Source: an uncultured Mycolicibacterium sp. (GTDB lineage Bacteria > Actinomycetota > Actinomycetes > Mycobacteriales > Mycobacteriaceae). From it: a DNA stretch of 47,378 nucleotides. The notes under the pieces are model-generated. The model was not told where the DNA came from. It saw only the letters and a program-made list of their open reading frames with translations, and did not search any database. How positions within the stretch are numbered: the stretch's first letter is position 1; the number at the start of each line of letters is the position of its first letter. A program made the position numbers and the translations under genes. Positions 9,518-17,468 of this stretch are shown here, one piece after another. Location: the NCBI GenBank assembly GCA_945957405.1, contig CAMFLL010000009.1, forward strand, positions 1 through 47,378, written 5' to 3'.

Positions 9518-10603
9518 TCACAGAACGACCACCGAACGCAGCACCTTGCCGTCGTGCATGGTCTGGAATGCCTCTTCGACCTCGTCGAGCTTGATCCGCT
9601 CGGATACGAACCGCTCCAACGGCAACCGGCCCTGCTGGTACAGGTCGACCAGCGTCGGGAAGTCCCGCTCGGGCAGACAGTCGCCGTACCACGACGACTT
9701 CAGCGAGCCACCGCGGGAGAAGAAGTCGACCAGCGGCATCTCGAGCGTCATGTCAGGGGTGGGCACACCGACGAGGACCACCGTGCCGGCCAGGTCACGC
9801 GCATAGAACGCCTGGCGCCAGGTTTCCGGACGGCCGACGGCGTCGATCACGACGTCCGCGCCGAACCCGCCGGTCAGCTCCTGGACGGCCGCGACGGTGT
9901 CGACTTCCGCGGCATTGACGGTGTGGGTGGCACCGAGTTCCTTGGCCCACTCCAACTTCCGGGGATCGCGATCGATTGCGATGATGGTGCCCGCGCCGGC
10001 CAGTCGGGCGCCCATGATGGCGGCATCGCCGACACCGCCGCAGCCGATGACGGCCACCGAATCGCCCCGGGACACATTGCCGGTGTTCACCGCCGCGCCC
10101 AGACCCGCCATGACACCGCACCCGAGCAGCCCGACCACCTCGGGGTCGGCGTCGGGATCCACCTTGGTGCACTGCCCGGCGTGCACCAGGGTCTTGTCAG
10201 CGAAGGCGCCGATGCCGAGCGCCGGGGTCAACTCGGTGCCGTCGTCAAGGGTCATCTTCTGGGTCGCGTTGTGGGTGTTGAAGCAGTACTGCGAGCGGCC
10301 ACGCTTGCATGCGCGGCACTGCCCGCACACGGCACGCCAGTTCAGGATCACAAAGTCGCCCACCGCGACGGATTCCACACCGGCGCCGACCTCTTCGACC
10401 ACGCCGGCGGCTTCATGGCCGAGCAGGAACGGGAATTCGTCGTTGATACCGCCTTCGCGGTAGGTCAGATCGGTATGGCACACGCCGCACGCCTGGATGT
10501 CCACCACCACTTCGCCGGGGCCCGGATCCGGGATGGTGATGGTCGCGATCTCGACCGGGGCGCCCTTGGAGCGGGCGATGACGCCTCGAACTTGTTGCGG
10601 CAT
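9518..10603 (-). CDS. mscR: Mycothiol-dependent formaldehyde dehydrogenase (MSCR type)
   Basis: A 361-residue zinc-dependent medium-chain dehydrogenase. It shows GVCHTDL with catalytic zinc ligands, GHEAAG, the structural zinc set [15 protein letters not shown], and the NAD fold GCGGVGDAA. The overall sequence closely follows the mycobacterial Rv2259 type as I recall it. Such enzymes oxidise the mycothiol adduct of formaldehyde and can reduce S-nitrosomycothiol. The ATG at 10603 is preceded by GAGGAG. It lies 99 bases downstream of the DgcA-like demethylase on the same strand. Its likely job here is to detoxify formaldehyde from N-demethylation that is not captured by folate. Confidence 0.93.
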   Translation of the reverse strand: MPQQVRGVIARSKGAPVEIATITIPDPGPGEVVVDIQACGVCHTDLTYREGGINDEFPFLLGHEAAGVVEEVGAGVESVAVGDFVILNWRAVCGQCRACKRGRSQYCFNTHNATQKMTLDDGTELTPALGIGAFADKTLVHAGQCTKVDPDADPEVVGLLGCGVMAGLGAAVNTGNVSRGDSVAVIGCGGVGDAAIMGARLAGAGTIIAIDRDPRKLEWAKELGATHTVNAAEVDTVAAVQELTGGFGADVVIDAVGRPETWRQAFYARDLAGTVVLVGVPTPDMTLEMPLVDFFSRGGSLKSSWYGDCLPERDFPTLVDLYQQGRLPLERFVSERIKLDEVEEAFQTMHDGKVLRSVVVL

Positions 10604-10702
10604 AGAGATACTCCTCGATGATGTGGCTTGTCGGCCGAGTGGCCGGGGGCTGAAACAGCAGTGTGTCCGAAAATCCAGTGTAGTTGTGGTTGCGCGTTGC
10701 CC

Positions 10703-12751
10703 TCACAGCACGATGCACAGCCGGAACGCGTCGTAGACCGCGGCGTGGATGTTGCGACTCGCCACGGCGTCGCCGATCCGGAACAGCTGATACGAGCCTT
10801 CGGTGTTGCGCACGACGTCTTGAGGCCGAAGATCAAGCAGGGCCTGCTGATCGACCTCACCGAGGTTCGAGGAACCGGGCACCAGGGAGAAGTACAGGTC
10901 GTCCTGCGGCAACGTGCCGTGCTCGACGACGACCTGATCCACGAGGCGCTGCCGCGTCGCGTGGGCGTATTCGTTGTAGAGGTCGACCTCCAGACGACCG
11001 TCCTTGCGCCGCACACCCGTGACGCGTTCGTTGAGCGTCACGCGCACATCGTGCTCGGCGAAGACCTTGAAGTAGCCCGGGTAGTTCACGCCGCCGACGT
11101 CGGGCGCCAAAGTGCGCTCCGGAGTGACGAACTCGACCCTGACCCCGCTGCGGGCCAGCACCTCGGCGGCGTCCATCCCCGGGTGGCCGCCGTTGTCGTC
11201 GTAGAACAGGACGTCACCGGCGGGCCGCACGGCACCGCACAGCACATCCCATGCGTCGGTGACCAGTTGCGCTCCCTCGGTGAGGAATTCGGTGTTCGGC
11301 AGGCCGCCGGTGGCCACCACCACGATATCGGGGTTCTCGGCCAACACCTCATCGGCCTCGGCGTAGGCGTTGGTCCGGATGTCGACATCGAGCAGTTTGC
11401 ACTCAGCCAGCCGCCACTCGACGATGCTGATCAGATCGCGCCGGCGCGGAGACGACGCCGCCAGCCGGATCTGGCCGCCCGGCGCGTCGGCGGCCTCGAA
11501 GACGATCACGCGGTGTCCGCGTTCACCGAGCACCCTGGCCGCCTCCAGGCCGGCGGGGCCCCCACCGATGACCACCGCAGTACGTGCCGGCCCCGTGGCG
11601 CTCGGCACATGATGCGGCATCCGGTCCTCACGCCCGGTGGAGGCGTTGTGCACGCACTTGGCGTCCCTGGCCTGGTAGATCTCGTCGAGGCAGTAGCTCG
11701 CTCCGACGCAGGGCCGGATCCGATCCTCTTGCCCGGACTGGATTTTCGCGACGATGTGCGGATCCGCGATGTGCGCCCGCGTCATCCCGACGAGGTCGAT
11801 GAGGCCGTCCCGGATGGCATGTCGCGCGGTGGCGACGTCGTTGATGCGCGCGGCGTGCATCACCGGGATGGACAGCGACGCTTTGACATGCCCGGCGAAT
11901 TCGAGGTGCGGGGCGACGGGGGTGCCCATCGGCGGGATCACCCGTGACAACGCCTCGTCGCTGGCCATGTAGCCCTTGATGACGCTGATGAAATCGATAC
12001 CTTCGGCGACAACACGCCTGGCGATCTCCATGCCTTCATCGAGTTGAAGGCCGCCGGGCATGTCCTCGTCGAGTGACATGCGGATACCGACGGTGAAGTC
12101 CGGTCCCGCTGCCTCACGCACCGCACGGATCACGCGTAGCGGGAAACGGAGCCGATCCTCCAGGCTGTTGATCCCGTACTGGTCGTCGCGATGGTTGGTC
12201 AGCGGCGACCAGAACGAGTCGAGCAGGTGGGTGTAGGCCTCGAGTTCGACGCCGTCCAGGCCGGCCTCCCGGCACCGCGCCGTCGCGTCGGCGTAGGCCC
12301 GCACGATGCGATCCATGTCCCATTCCTCGGCGACCTTCGGAAAGGCCCGGTGCGCGGGTTCGCGGACGGCGGAGGGAGCGATCACCGGCAGCCAGTCGCC
12401 GTCATAGTTGCTGGTCCGTCTCCCCAGATGGGTGATCTGGCACATCACGGCGGCGCCGTTCTCATGGACCCCGTATGCGAGCTCGCGCAACCACGGCACG
12501 ATCTCGTCCTTGTACAGGTGCAGGTTGCCGAACGCCGCGGGGCTGTCGGGGGCGACCACCGCCGAGCCGCCCATCATCGTCAGGCTCACCCCGCCCTTGG
12601 CCTTCTCCTCGTGGTACAGGCGGTAGCGGCGTTTGGGCATGCCCTCCTCGGTATAGGAGGGCTCATGGGACGTACTGACCACGCGGTTGCGCAGCGTCAT
12701 ATTCCGCAATTGGAACGGCTGCAGGAGCGGGTCGATGATCTGATGCGACAT
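10703..12751 (-). CDS. dgcA: DgcA-like dimethylglycine demethylase (OYE/FMN, Fe-S, FAD)
   Basis: A 682-residue protein. The N-terminal old-yellow-enzyme barrel (about residues 1-350) is followed by an Fe-S binding loop and a dinucleotide-binding domain (VVIGGGPAGLEAARVLGERG). The architecture is that of trimethylamine dehydrogenase and of DgcA, the Pseudomonas dimethylglycine catabolism protein. The opening IDPLLQPF and the loop RPCVGASYCLDEIY fit DgcA best. The loop shows three cysteines (C-X5-C-X11-C), with Ala where trimethylamine dehydrogenase has another Cys. An ATG at 12751 with AGAAGG upstream is preferred to the longer frame from 12793. Context suggests dimethylglycine or another N-methyl amino acid as substrate. 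A DgcB partner is not in the window. Confidence 0.82.
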   Translation of the reverse strand: MSHQIIDPLLQPFQLRNMTLRNRVVSTSHEPSYTEEGMPKRRYRLYHEEKAKGGVSLTMMGGSAVVAPDSPAAFGNLHLYKDEIVPWLRELAYGVHENGAAVMCQITHLGRRTSNYDGDWLPVIAPSAVREPAHRAFPKVAEEWDMDRIVRAYADATARCREAGLDGVELEAYTHLLDSFWSPLTNHRDDQYGINSLEDRLRFPLRVIRAVREAAGPDFTVGIRMSLDEDMPGGLQLDEGMEIARRVVAEGIDFISVIKGYMASDEALSRVIPPMGTPVAPHLEFAGHVKASLSIPVMHAARINDVATARHAIRDGLIDLVGMTRAHIADPHIVAKIQSGQEDRIRPCVGASYCLDEIYQARDAKCVHNASTGREDRMPHHVPSATGPARTAVVIGGGPAGLEAARVLGERGHRVIVFEAADAPGGQIRLAASSPRRRDLISIVEWRLAECKLLDVDIRTNAYAEADEVLAENPDIVVVATGGLPNTEFLTEGAQLVTDAWDVLCGAVRPAGDVLFYDDNGGHPGMDAAEVLARSGVRVEFVTPERTLAPDVGGVNYPGYFKVFAEHDVRVTLNERVTGVRRKDGRLEVDLYNEYAHATRQRLVDQVVVEHGTLPQDDLYFSLVPGSSNLGEVDQQALLDLRPQDVVRNTEGSYQLFRIGDAVASRNIHAAVYDAFRLCIVL

Positions 12752-12765
12752 ACCGATCTGGCCTT

Positions 12766-12806
12766 CTAACATTTCAGACGTGTGGGCTGACACGTCAACG
12801 TGTTAG
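12766..12806. promoter_or_regulatory. Interleaved inverted repeats upstream of dgcA
   Basis: An outer repeat CTAACA (12766-12771) pairs with TGTTAG (12801-12806). An inner one GACGTGT-N6-ACACGTC lies at 12777-12796, and ACACG-N4-CGTGT at 12790-12803 shares its right part. The element starts 15 bases upstream of the dgcA ATG. It does not match the TGATATATCA box, so a different regulator may act here. Operator function is inferred from symmetry and position. Confidence 0.5.
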
Positions 12807-12872
12807 TAATGTATGTCACTCAGGGCCGAGGGTCAAGGGTTGGCGCCGGGACATTCCGGCTGGCAGACGCTT

Positions 12873-12909
12873 TGATATATCACCAGAATATTGACTGGTA
12901 TATTAGACT
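12873..12909 (+). promoter_or_regulatory. folC promoter with paired TGATATATCA boxes
   Basis: A perfect TGATATATCA palindrome sits at 12873-12882, and a two-mismatch copy TGGTATATTA at 12896-12905, 23 bases apart. Between them is CCAG-N8-CTGG. A TANNNT-type -10 box TAGACT (12904-12909) ends exactly seven bases before the folC ATG, which would give a leaderless mRNA. The second box overlaps this -10, so binding there would block transcription. Confidence 0.5.
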
Positions 12910-12915
12910 CCGGTC

Positions 12916-14259
12916 ATGACTGGGATGCTGGTCGGCGCACCAGCCGGGGCGCCAACCCTCGGCTCGGCGACGGAATACCTGTACGGACTTCCCCGCGGGT
13001 CGAAGAAGGTCGGACTGGCACGCGCCGCCGCCCTGTTCAGCCTGCTCGGTTCACCGCAGGACGCGGTGCGCACGGTCCATGTCGCGGGCACGGCGGGCAA
13101 GGGTTCGGTGAGCGCCTTCGTCGCGAGCATCCTCACCGCGCACGGTTTCCGGGTCGGCACCCACCTCTCGCCGCATGTCCGCACCATCCTCGAACGTTTC
13201 CAGATCGACGGCGCGAACCTGCGAGCCGAACATTTCGTGGCGGCTGTTGCCGCCATCGCGCCCGCCGTCACGGCGGTGGGACACACCGCATTGGGCACCC
13301 CGACCTTCTTCGAGGCCGCCAACGCAGTGGCGTTCACCCGGTTCGCCACGGAGACGTTGGACTACGCCGTCATCGAGACCGGCGTCGGCGGCCTGCTCGA
13401 TGCGACCAACACCATCACGCGATCCGACAAACTCGCCGTCATCACCCGTATCGGGATCGACCACACCACGATGCTCGGTGACACCGTCGCCGAGATCGCC
13501 GCCCACAAAGCCGGGATCCTGCCCGCCGGTGGCCACGGCATCGTGTTGCGGCACCACCAGGCCAGTGTGCGCTCCACCATCCACCAAGCGGCACAACGGC
13601 AACGGTGCCGCCTGGACATCGTCGACCCCCGGAAGGTGACGTGCACCGTTGATTCCGCGGGCACGGTGCTGCACCTGGACGGCGCCGATTTCCCGCTCGG
13701 CCTCCAGGGTCGACACCAAGGCGTCAATGCCGCGGTGGCGCTGCGTTCGGCAGAGCATCTCGCACGCCGCGACGGGTGGAGCCTCGAGCCCACCGCGGTG
13801 CGCGCGGGCCTGGCGCGCGCCTGGCTTCCCGGACGCGTCGAACGGCACACCGTCGGCGGGCGCGAGGTCATCCTGGACGGGGCGCACAACAACGTCAAAC
13901 TCGTCGCATTGGTCGACACCGTGCGCGCACTGCATCCCGGCGCACGGTTCACCTGGGTGCTGGCCGCCAAGGCGGACAAGGATTTCCAGTCGGTCCTCGC
14001 GACGATCGCGCCGATCACCGCATCCGTCGTCGCGACGCAGTTGCCCGCCGACGGTGCCGGTCCCACGCCACCGTCGATTCCGGCCGGCACACTGGCCGAG
14101 CAGGCGCAGGCGCGGGGACTCCGTGCCGTTGCCATTGCCGACCCGACCGCTGCAGTCCGGGCCGCCATGGAAACTGACGACCAAGGGCCGGTGGTGGTCA
14201 CGGGATCGTTCCTGCACCTGGCAGCCGCCGATGTCGCCCTGGCGCTCGCCCGCCCTTGA
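12916..14259 (+). CDS. folC: FolC-like folylpolyglutamate synthase paralogue (Mur ligase family)
   Basis: A 447-residue ATP-dependent ligase that would add glutamate to folates. Visible are the P-loop GTAGKGSV (usual form GTNGKGS), LSPHVRTILERFQIDG, TFFEAANAVAF, ETGVGGLLDATN, IGIDHTTMLG, LQGRHQGVNAA and ILDGAHNN. All blocks are present, but several conserved residues differ: Asn to Ala in the P-loop, Arg to Leu in GGRLDATN, and the Lys-Pro after KAGI. No Shine-Dalgarno site is seen, and a -10 box placed for a leaderless start supports the ATG at 12916. It sits between dgcA and sdaA, so it is read as a pathway-specific copy, possibly with altered substrate preference. Confidence 0.85.
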   Translation: MTGMLVGAPAGAPTLGSATEYLYGLPRGSKKVGLARAAALFSLLGSPQDAVRTVHVAGTAGKGSVSAFVASILTAHGFRVGTHLSPHVRTILERFQIDGANLRAEHFVAAVAAIAPAVTAVGHTALGTPTFFEAANAVAFTRFATETLDYAVIETGVGGLLDATNTITRSDKLAVITRIGIDHTTMLGDTVAEIAAHKAGILPAGGHGIVLRHHQASVRSTIHQAAQRQRCRLDIVDPRKVTCTVDSAGTVLHLDGADFPLGLQGRHQGVNAAVALRSAEHLARRDGWSLEPTAVRAGLARAWLPGRVERHTVGGREVILDGAHNNVKLVALVDTVRALHPGARFTWVLAAKADKDFQSVLATIAPITASVVATQLPADGAGPTPPSIPAGTLAEQAQARGLRAVAIADPTAAVRAAMETDDQGPVVVTGSFLHLAAADVALALARP

Positions 14260-14295
14260 CCACGCCGAGAACCTGACCTAACGTTGTGTCACGAC

Positions 14296-14339
14296 TCATA
14301 TATCACCTGTCTATCAACACACCTTTATCAACACACCTT
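14296..14339 (+). promoter_or_regulatory. sdaA leader: TGATATATCA-like box and tandem 14-mer
   Basis: TCATATATCA (14296-14305) is one base from the locus box. It is followed by two perfect adjacent copies of TATCAACACACCTT (14312-14325 and 14326-14339). Both contain the TATCAAC half-site found before glyA and the third GntR gene. The repeats end just before the ribosome site GGAGGGA of sdaA. They could be extra regulator half-sites in the 5' leader. Confidence 0.5.
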
Positions 14340-14352
14340 GGGAGGGACGACG

Positions 14353-15741
14353 GTGACGATCAGCGTGTTCGACCTCTTCTCGGTGGGCATCGGCCCCTCG
14401 AGCTCGCACACCGTGGGGCCGATGCGGGCCGCGGCGCGGTTCGTCTCCGACCTGCACACGCTCGGTGCATTCGACGATGTGGCCGATGTCCGGGTAGACC
14501 TCTACGGCTCGCTGGCAGCCACCGGCGCGGGGCACGGCACCATGACGGCGATCCTCCTCGGATTGGAGGGCAACCGGCCGGAAGAACTCGAAACCGCCCA
14601 CATGGAACAACGGATCGCCACGATGCGCGACACCGGCCATATCGCGCTCGGCGGCACTCGTGACATCGCACTCACCGAACAGGACATGGTGCTGCGGCCG
14701 CTGACCATCCTGCCGTTCCACCCCAACGGGATGACCTTGACGGCCACCCGATCCGACGGTTTCGAACTGCATCGTGAGACGTATTTCTCGGTTGGCGGTG
14801 GCTTCGTGGTCACCGAGGCCGAAAGTCGCCAGCAGGCAACGCCACTGAAGACGCAGCGAGGCCCCGCGTTCAGCTCTGCCAAGGAGATGCTCGAGCTCTG
14901 CCACCAGAGATACTGCCGGATAAGCGATCTCATGCTCGACATCGAACTCGCATCCCGACCGGCCGACGAGATCCGTCGGCGCCTGCTGCACATCCGCGAC
15001 GTCATGGTCGAGTGCGAGAAGCGCGGTATCGCCCGCGACGGCTACCTTCCCGGATCCCTGCGTGTTCGCCGGCGCGCCAAGGACTGGTACGACCGACTCA
15101 ACGCCGAGGATCCTGACCGCAGGCCTGAATTCGCCGAGGACTGGGTCAATCTGGTCGCCCTCGCGGTCAACGAGGAGAACGCATCGGGTGGCCGCATCGT
15201 GACCGCACCGACCAACGGCGCGGCCGGTATCGTCCCCGCCGTACTGCACTACGCCGTGCATTACACGAAGGCCGGCAGCGCCGACCCCGACGACACCGCG
15301 GTCCGGTTCCTGCTGGCCGCCGGAGCCGTCGGATCGTTGTACAAGGAGCGCGCCTCCATCTCGGGAGCCGAGGTCGGCTGCCAAGGCGAAGTCGGTTCGG
15401 CCGCGTCCATGGCCGCCGCCGGGCTCGCCGAAATACTCGGTGGCACACCGGAACAGGTGGAGAATGCCGCTGAGATCGCGATGGAACACAGCCTCGGCCT
15501 CACGTGCGATCCGATCGAGGGACTGGTACAGATTCCGTGCATCGAACGCAACGCCATCTCGGCGGGTAAGGCCATCAATGCGGCCCGGATGGCGCTCCGC
15601 GGCGACGGCGCCCATCACGTCACGCTCGATCAGGTGATCGAAACGATGCGCACCACCGGGGCCGATATGAGCTCCAAGTACAAGGAGACCTCCACGGGCG
15701 GGCTCGCCGTGAATGTCCCCGTCAACTATGTCGAATGCTGA
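14353..15741 (+). CDS. sdaA: L-serine ammonia-lyase (Fe-S)
   Basis: A 462-residue iron-sulfur enzyme that deaminates L-serine to pyruvate and ammonia. The N-terminal domain begins [20 protein letters not shown]. The C-terminal catalytic domain has [18 protein letters not shown] and the three cluster cysteines in [21 protein letters not shown] and IPCIERN. The GTG at 14353 is preceded by GGAGGGA; an in-frame ATG at 14284 would run through the regulatory repeats and is rejected. Length is standard. With soxBDAG and glyA it completes sarcosine to pyruvate. A small gene follows 28 bases downstream. Confidence 0.95.
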   Translation: MTISVFDLFSVGIGPSSSHTVGPMRAAARFVSDLHTLGAFDDVADVRVDLYGSLAATGAGHGTMTAILLGLEGNRPEELETAHMEQRIATMRDTGHIALGGTRDIALTEQDMVLRPLTILPFHPNGMTLTATRSDGFELHRETYFSVGGGFVVTEAESRQQATPLKTQRGPAFSSAKEMLELCHQRYCRISDLMLDIELASRPADEIRRRLLHIRDVMVECEKRGIARDGYLPGSLRVRRRAKDWYDRLNAEDPDRRPEFAEDWVNLVALAVNEENASGGRIVTAPTNGAAGIVPAVLHYAVHYTKAGSADPDDTAVRFLLAAGAVGSLYKERASISGAEVGCQGEVGSAASMAAAGLAEILGGTPEQVENAAEIAMEHSLGLTCDPIEGLVQIPCIERNAISAGKAINAARMALRGDGAHHVTLDQVIETMRTTGADMSSKYKETSTGGLAVNVPVNYVEC

Positions 15742-15769
15742 GAGACGTCGAATGCTGAGGGAGACGCGA

Positions 15770-16027
15770 ATGCGCAGCGATGACACGATGCACCTTGACT
15801 GGTACGACCGCGGCATCCTCAATTTCGTGCTCGACTGGGCACCCCGTCCCGCGCCGCCCGACGACGCGGCCGTGGCCCGGTTCGGGATCGGTGCCCCCCG
15901 CGTCATGCGTCGCTTCGACGCGGTCGTCGACCTCTACTCGTCCACCGGCATCCCGCTGGAAGCGTCCGACCGTGACCTCGTCTGTCAGGCGATGCGGTAC
16001 CGCTCGAGCGCCCACCTGGCTGTCTGA
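15770..16027 (+). CDS. Small protein downstream of sdaA (possible DUF3263-like)
   Basis: An 85-residue protein probably co-transcribed with sdaA. The core, LDWYDRGILNFVLDW then RFGIGAPRVMRRFDAVVD, resembles the short helix-turn-helix-like DUF3263 proteins of actinobacteria, where D-x-x-IL-F and a second helical segment are typical. That assignment is tentative. The start at 15770 is chosen because GAGGGAGA precedes it; ATGs at 15752 and further upstream are in frame. No membrane segment or cysteine pair suggests another role. It may be a small DNA-binding accessory of the locus. Confidence 0.6.
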   Translation: MRSDDTMHLDWYDRGILNFVLDWAPRPAPPDDAAVARFGIGAPRVMRRFDAVVDLYSSTGIPLEASDRDLVCQAMRYRSSAHLAV

Positions 16028-16061
16028 TCCTGGAGCGGTGCGCCGCAACGACATCGGGACG

Positions 16062-16079
16062 CCGGCTCAGATCAGCCGG
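16062..16079. terminator. Short hairpin between converging genes
   Basis: CCGGCT-N6-AGCCGG lies between the small gene after sdaA and the end of the IclR gene, overlapping the IclR stop. It has no T-run. Mycobacterial terminators often lack one, but six base pairs is weak support. Confidence 0.3.
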
Positions 16080-16890
16080 AGGTGTCCTGCCACAGCACAG
16101 CAACCAGCCGGTCGATGATCTCCTGCATGTACTGCAGCGCCTCGGGAATGCGGTCGCGGCCGAATCGATACCGCGGGGCGTTGACGGTCAGAATTGCGAC
16201 CATCGAACCCGAGGCGTCACGCACAGGCCGGGACAGTGACAGCAGACCCTCCTCGAGTTCGTTGTCGATGACACCGAAACCCTGCTCCCGGACTTGTTGG
16301 AGTTCGCGCATCAGCACTTTGCGATCGGTGATCGTGTGCTCCGTGTACGCCGGAAGTTGTTCGGGCAGAATGGCCATCACCTTCTGGGTGGGCATCTCCG
16401 CCAACAGCACCTTGCCGGAGGAGCTGGCATGTAGCGGCCACCGCTGCCCCACCATGTGTTGCGCCATCCGGGATCCCATTCCGACCAGATGCGAACCGAA
16501 GGCCTCGGCGATCAGGTCGACCCCATCCGTCGAGTTCGGTATCGACATCGACACCGCTTCGTTGAACTTGTCGGCCAGTTCCTGCAGCAGCGGCTGGACC
16601 CGCGACACCAGTCCGGCGTACGGGTCCGCGAGGCGGCCCAGCCTGGCGAGATCCCATCCCAGGACGTAGTTGTTGTCGATCCGGTCGACAAGGCCGCTGC
16701 GCTCGAGGCTGTACAACAGCCGGAACGCGGTGGGCCGTGAGATGCCGACGGCCTTGGCCAACGTCGTGACGGTCGCGCCGGAACGGGGCTGCGCAGCGAG
16801 CTCGCGCAGTACGCGAACGGCCTTGGTGACCGACTTGTTGACCATCACGTCGGATTCACCAGCTTCAACTGGCTCGGCGACCTCGGACAT
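16072..16890 (-). CDS. IclR-family transcriptional regulator
   Basis: A 272-residue regulator. The N-terminal winged helix (about residues 18-80) contains VTTLAKAVGISRPTAFRLLYSLERSGL. The C-terminal IclR effector domain includes WPLHASSSGKVLLA and EQGFGVIDNELEEGLLSLSRPV, the usual ligand-binding blocks. It is divergent from ribBA across a 578-base gap that has three copies of GTTCA-N5-TGAAY, one about 54 bases from its own start. It probably regulates itself and ribBA-RidA-SDR. The inducer is not apparent. Confidence 0.9.
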   Translation of the reverse strand: MSEVAEPVEAGESDVMVNKSVTKAVRVLRELAAQPRSGATVTTLAKAVGISRPTAFRLLYSLERSGLVDRIDNNYVLGWDLARLGRLADPYAGLVSRVQPLLQELADKFNEAVSMSIPNSTDGVDLIAEAFGSHLVGMGSRMAQHMVGQRWPLHASSSGKVLLAEMPTQKVMAILPEQLPAYTEHTITDRKVLMRELQQVREQGFGVIDNELEEGLLSLSRPVRDASGSMVAILTVNAPRYRFGRDRIPEALQYMQEIIDRLVAVLWQDTSG

Positions 16891-16943
16891 CGCAATCCTT
16901 TGCTGTCGGGACAGGGGCGTGCCGTCCAGCGTAGCCGCTCGGT

Positions 16944-16958
16944 GTTCAAGATTTGAAC
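16944..16958. promoter_or_regulatory. IclR operator candidate 1
   Basis: GTTCA-AGATT-TGAAC, a perfect 5-bp inverted repeat with a 5-base gap, lies 54 bases upstream of the IclR gene start. IclR-family sites are often palindromes of about 15 bases. The same arms recur at 17026 and 17325. Confidence 0.6.
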
Positions 16959-17025
16959 GCGTGTGGCTCCGACACCGTCACGGCACGAGCGGGGAACCTG
17001 TAACAACTTGCCCGGCATTTACCGC

Positions 17026-17040
17026 GTTCATTTTATGAAT
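17026..17040. promoter_or_regulatory. IclR operator candidate 2
   Basis: GTTCA-TTTTA-TGAAT has the same architecture as its two neighbours with one base change in the right arm. It sits in the middle of the 578-base gap. The remainder of the gap (17041-17320) shows no gene I can support. Confidence 0.5.
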
Positions 17041-17322
17041 CAGAAGTTCGTTTTGAGATTCCCATGGTGAGATGCTCGCCACATTCGGTCCACGTTGCCC
17101 CCGACTCGAACGGTGCCGCCTGCTCGCACAGCGGCAACGGAGGAGTTTCCGTCGCCAGCCGGAGCCTGGCGCACTACCTGCGTAATATCGCTCAACAGCC
17201 ACTTCGACCGCCCCCTTGACGCAGACCCCGATGCGGCACAGATGGCCTCCAGTCGGTGCGTCGAATGTGTGGCCCCGACACTGTTGACTGCCCGCTGAGC
17301 GCCATGTCACAATCTAACCGCC

Positions 17323-17341
17323 ACGTTCATTAATTGAACGT
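17323..17341. promoter_or_regulatory. IclR operator candidate 3, before ribBA
   Basis: ACGTTCA-TTAAT-TGAACGT is the strongest of the three sites, with 7-bp perfect arms. It lies 128 bases upstream of the ribBA start, consistent with control of that operon's promoter. Confidence 0.65.
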
Positions 17342-17468
17342 CAAGAACAAATAGATTTCGCTGCCCGATATTGCGATGCGCGACGTACGCGCTGAACGAG
17401 ACCTCTACACAGGGCCGCGACCTGCCCGCTTGCACCGTCTGAACACTCAGCAAGACAAGGAGTTCGAG

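Noticed and set aside
14314..15906. 530-codon open frame on the minus strand opposite sdaA
   Set aside because: It mirrors the codon structure of sdaA, has no family motif and no ribosome site. Long antisense frames are expected in GC-rich DNA.
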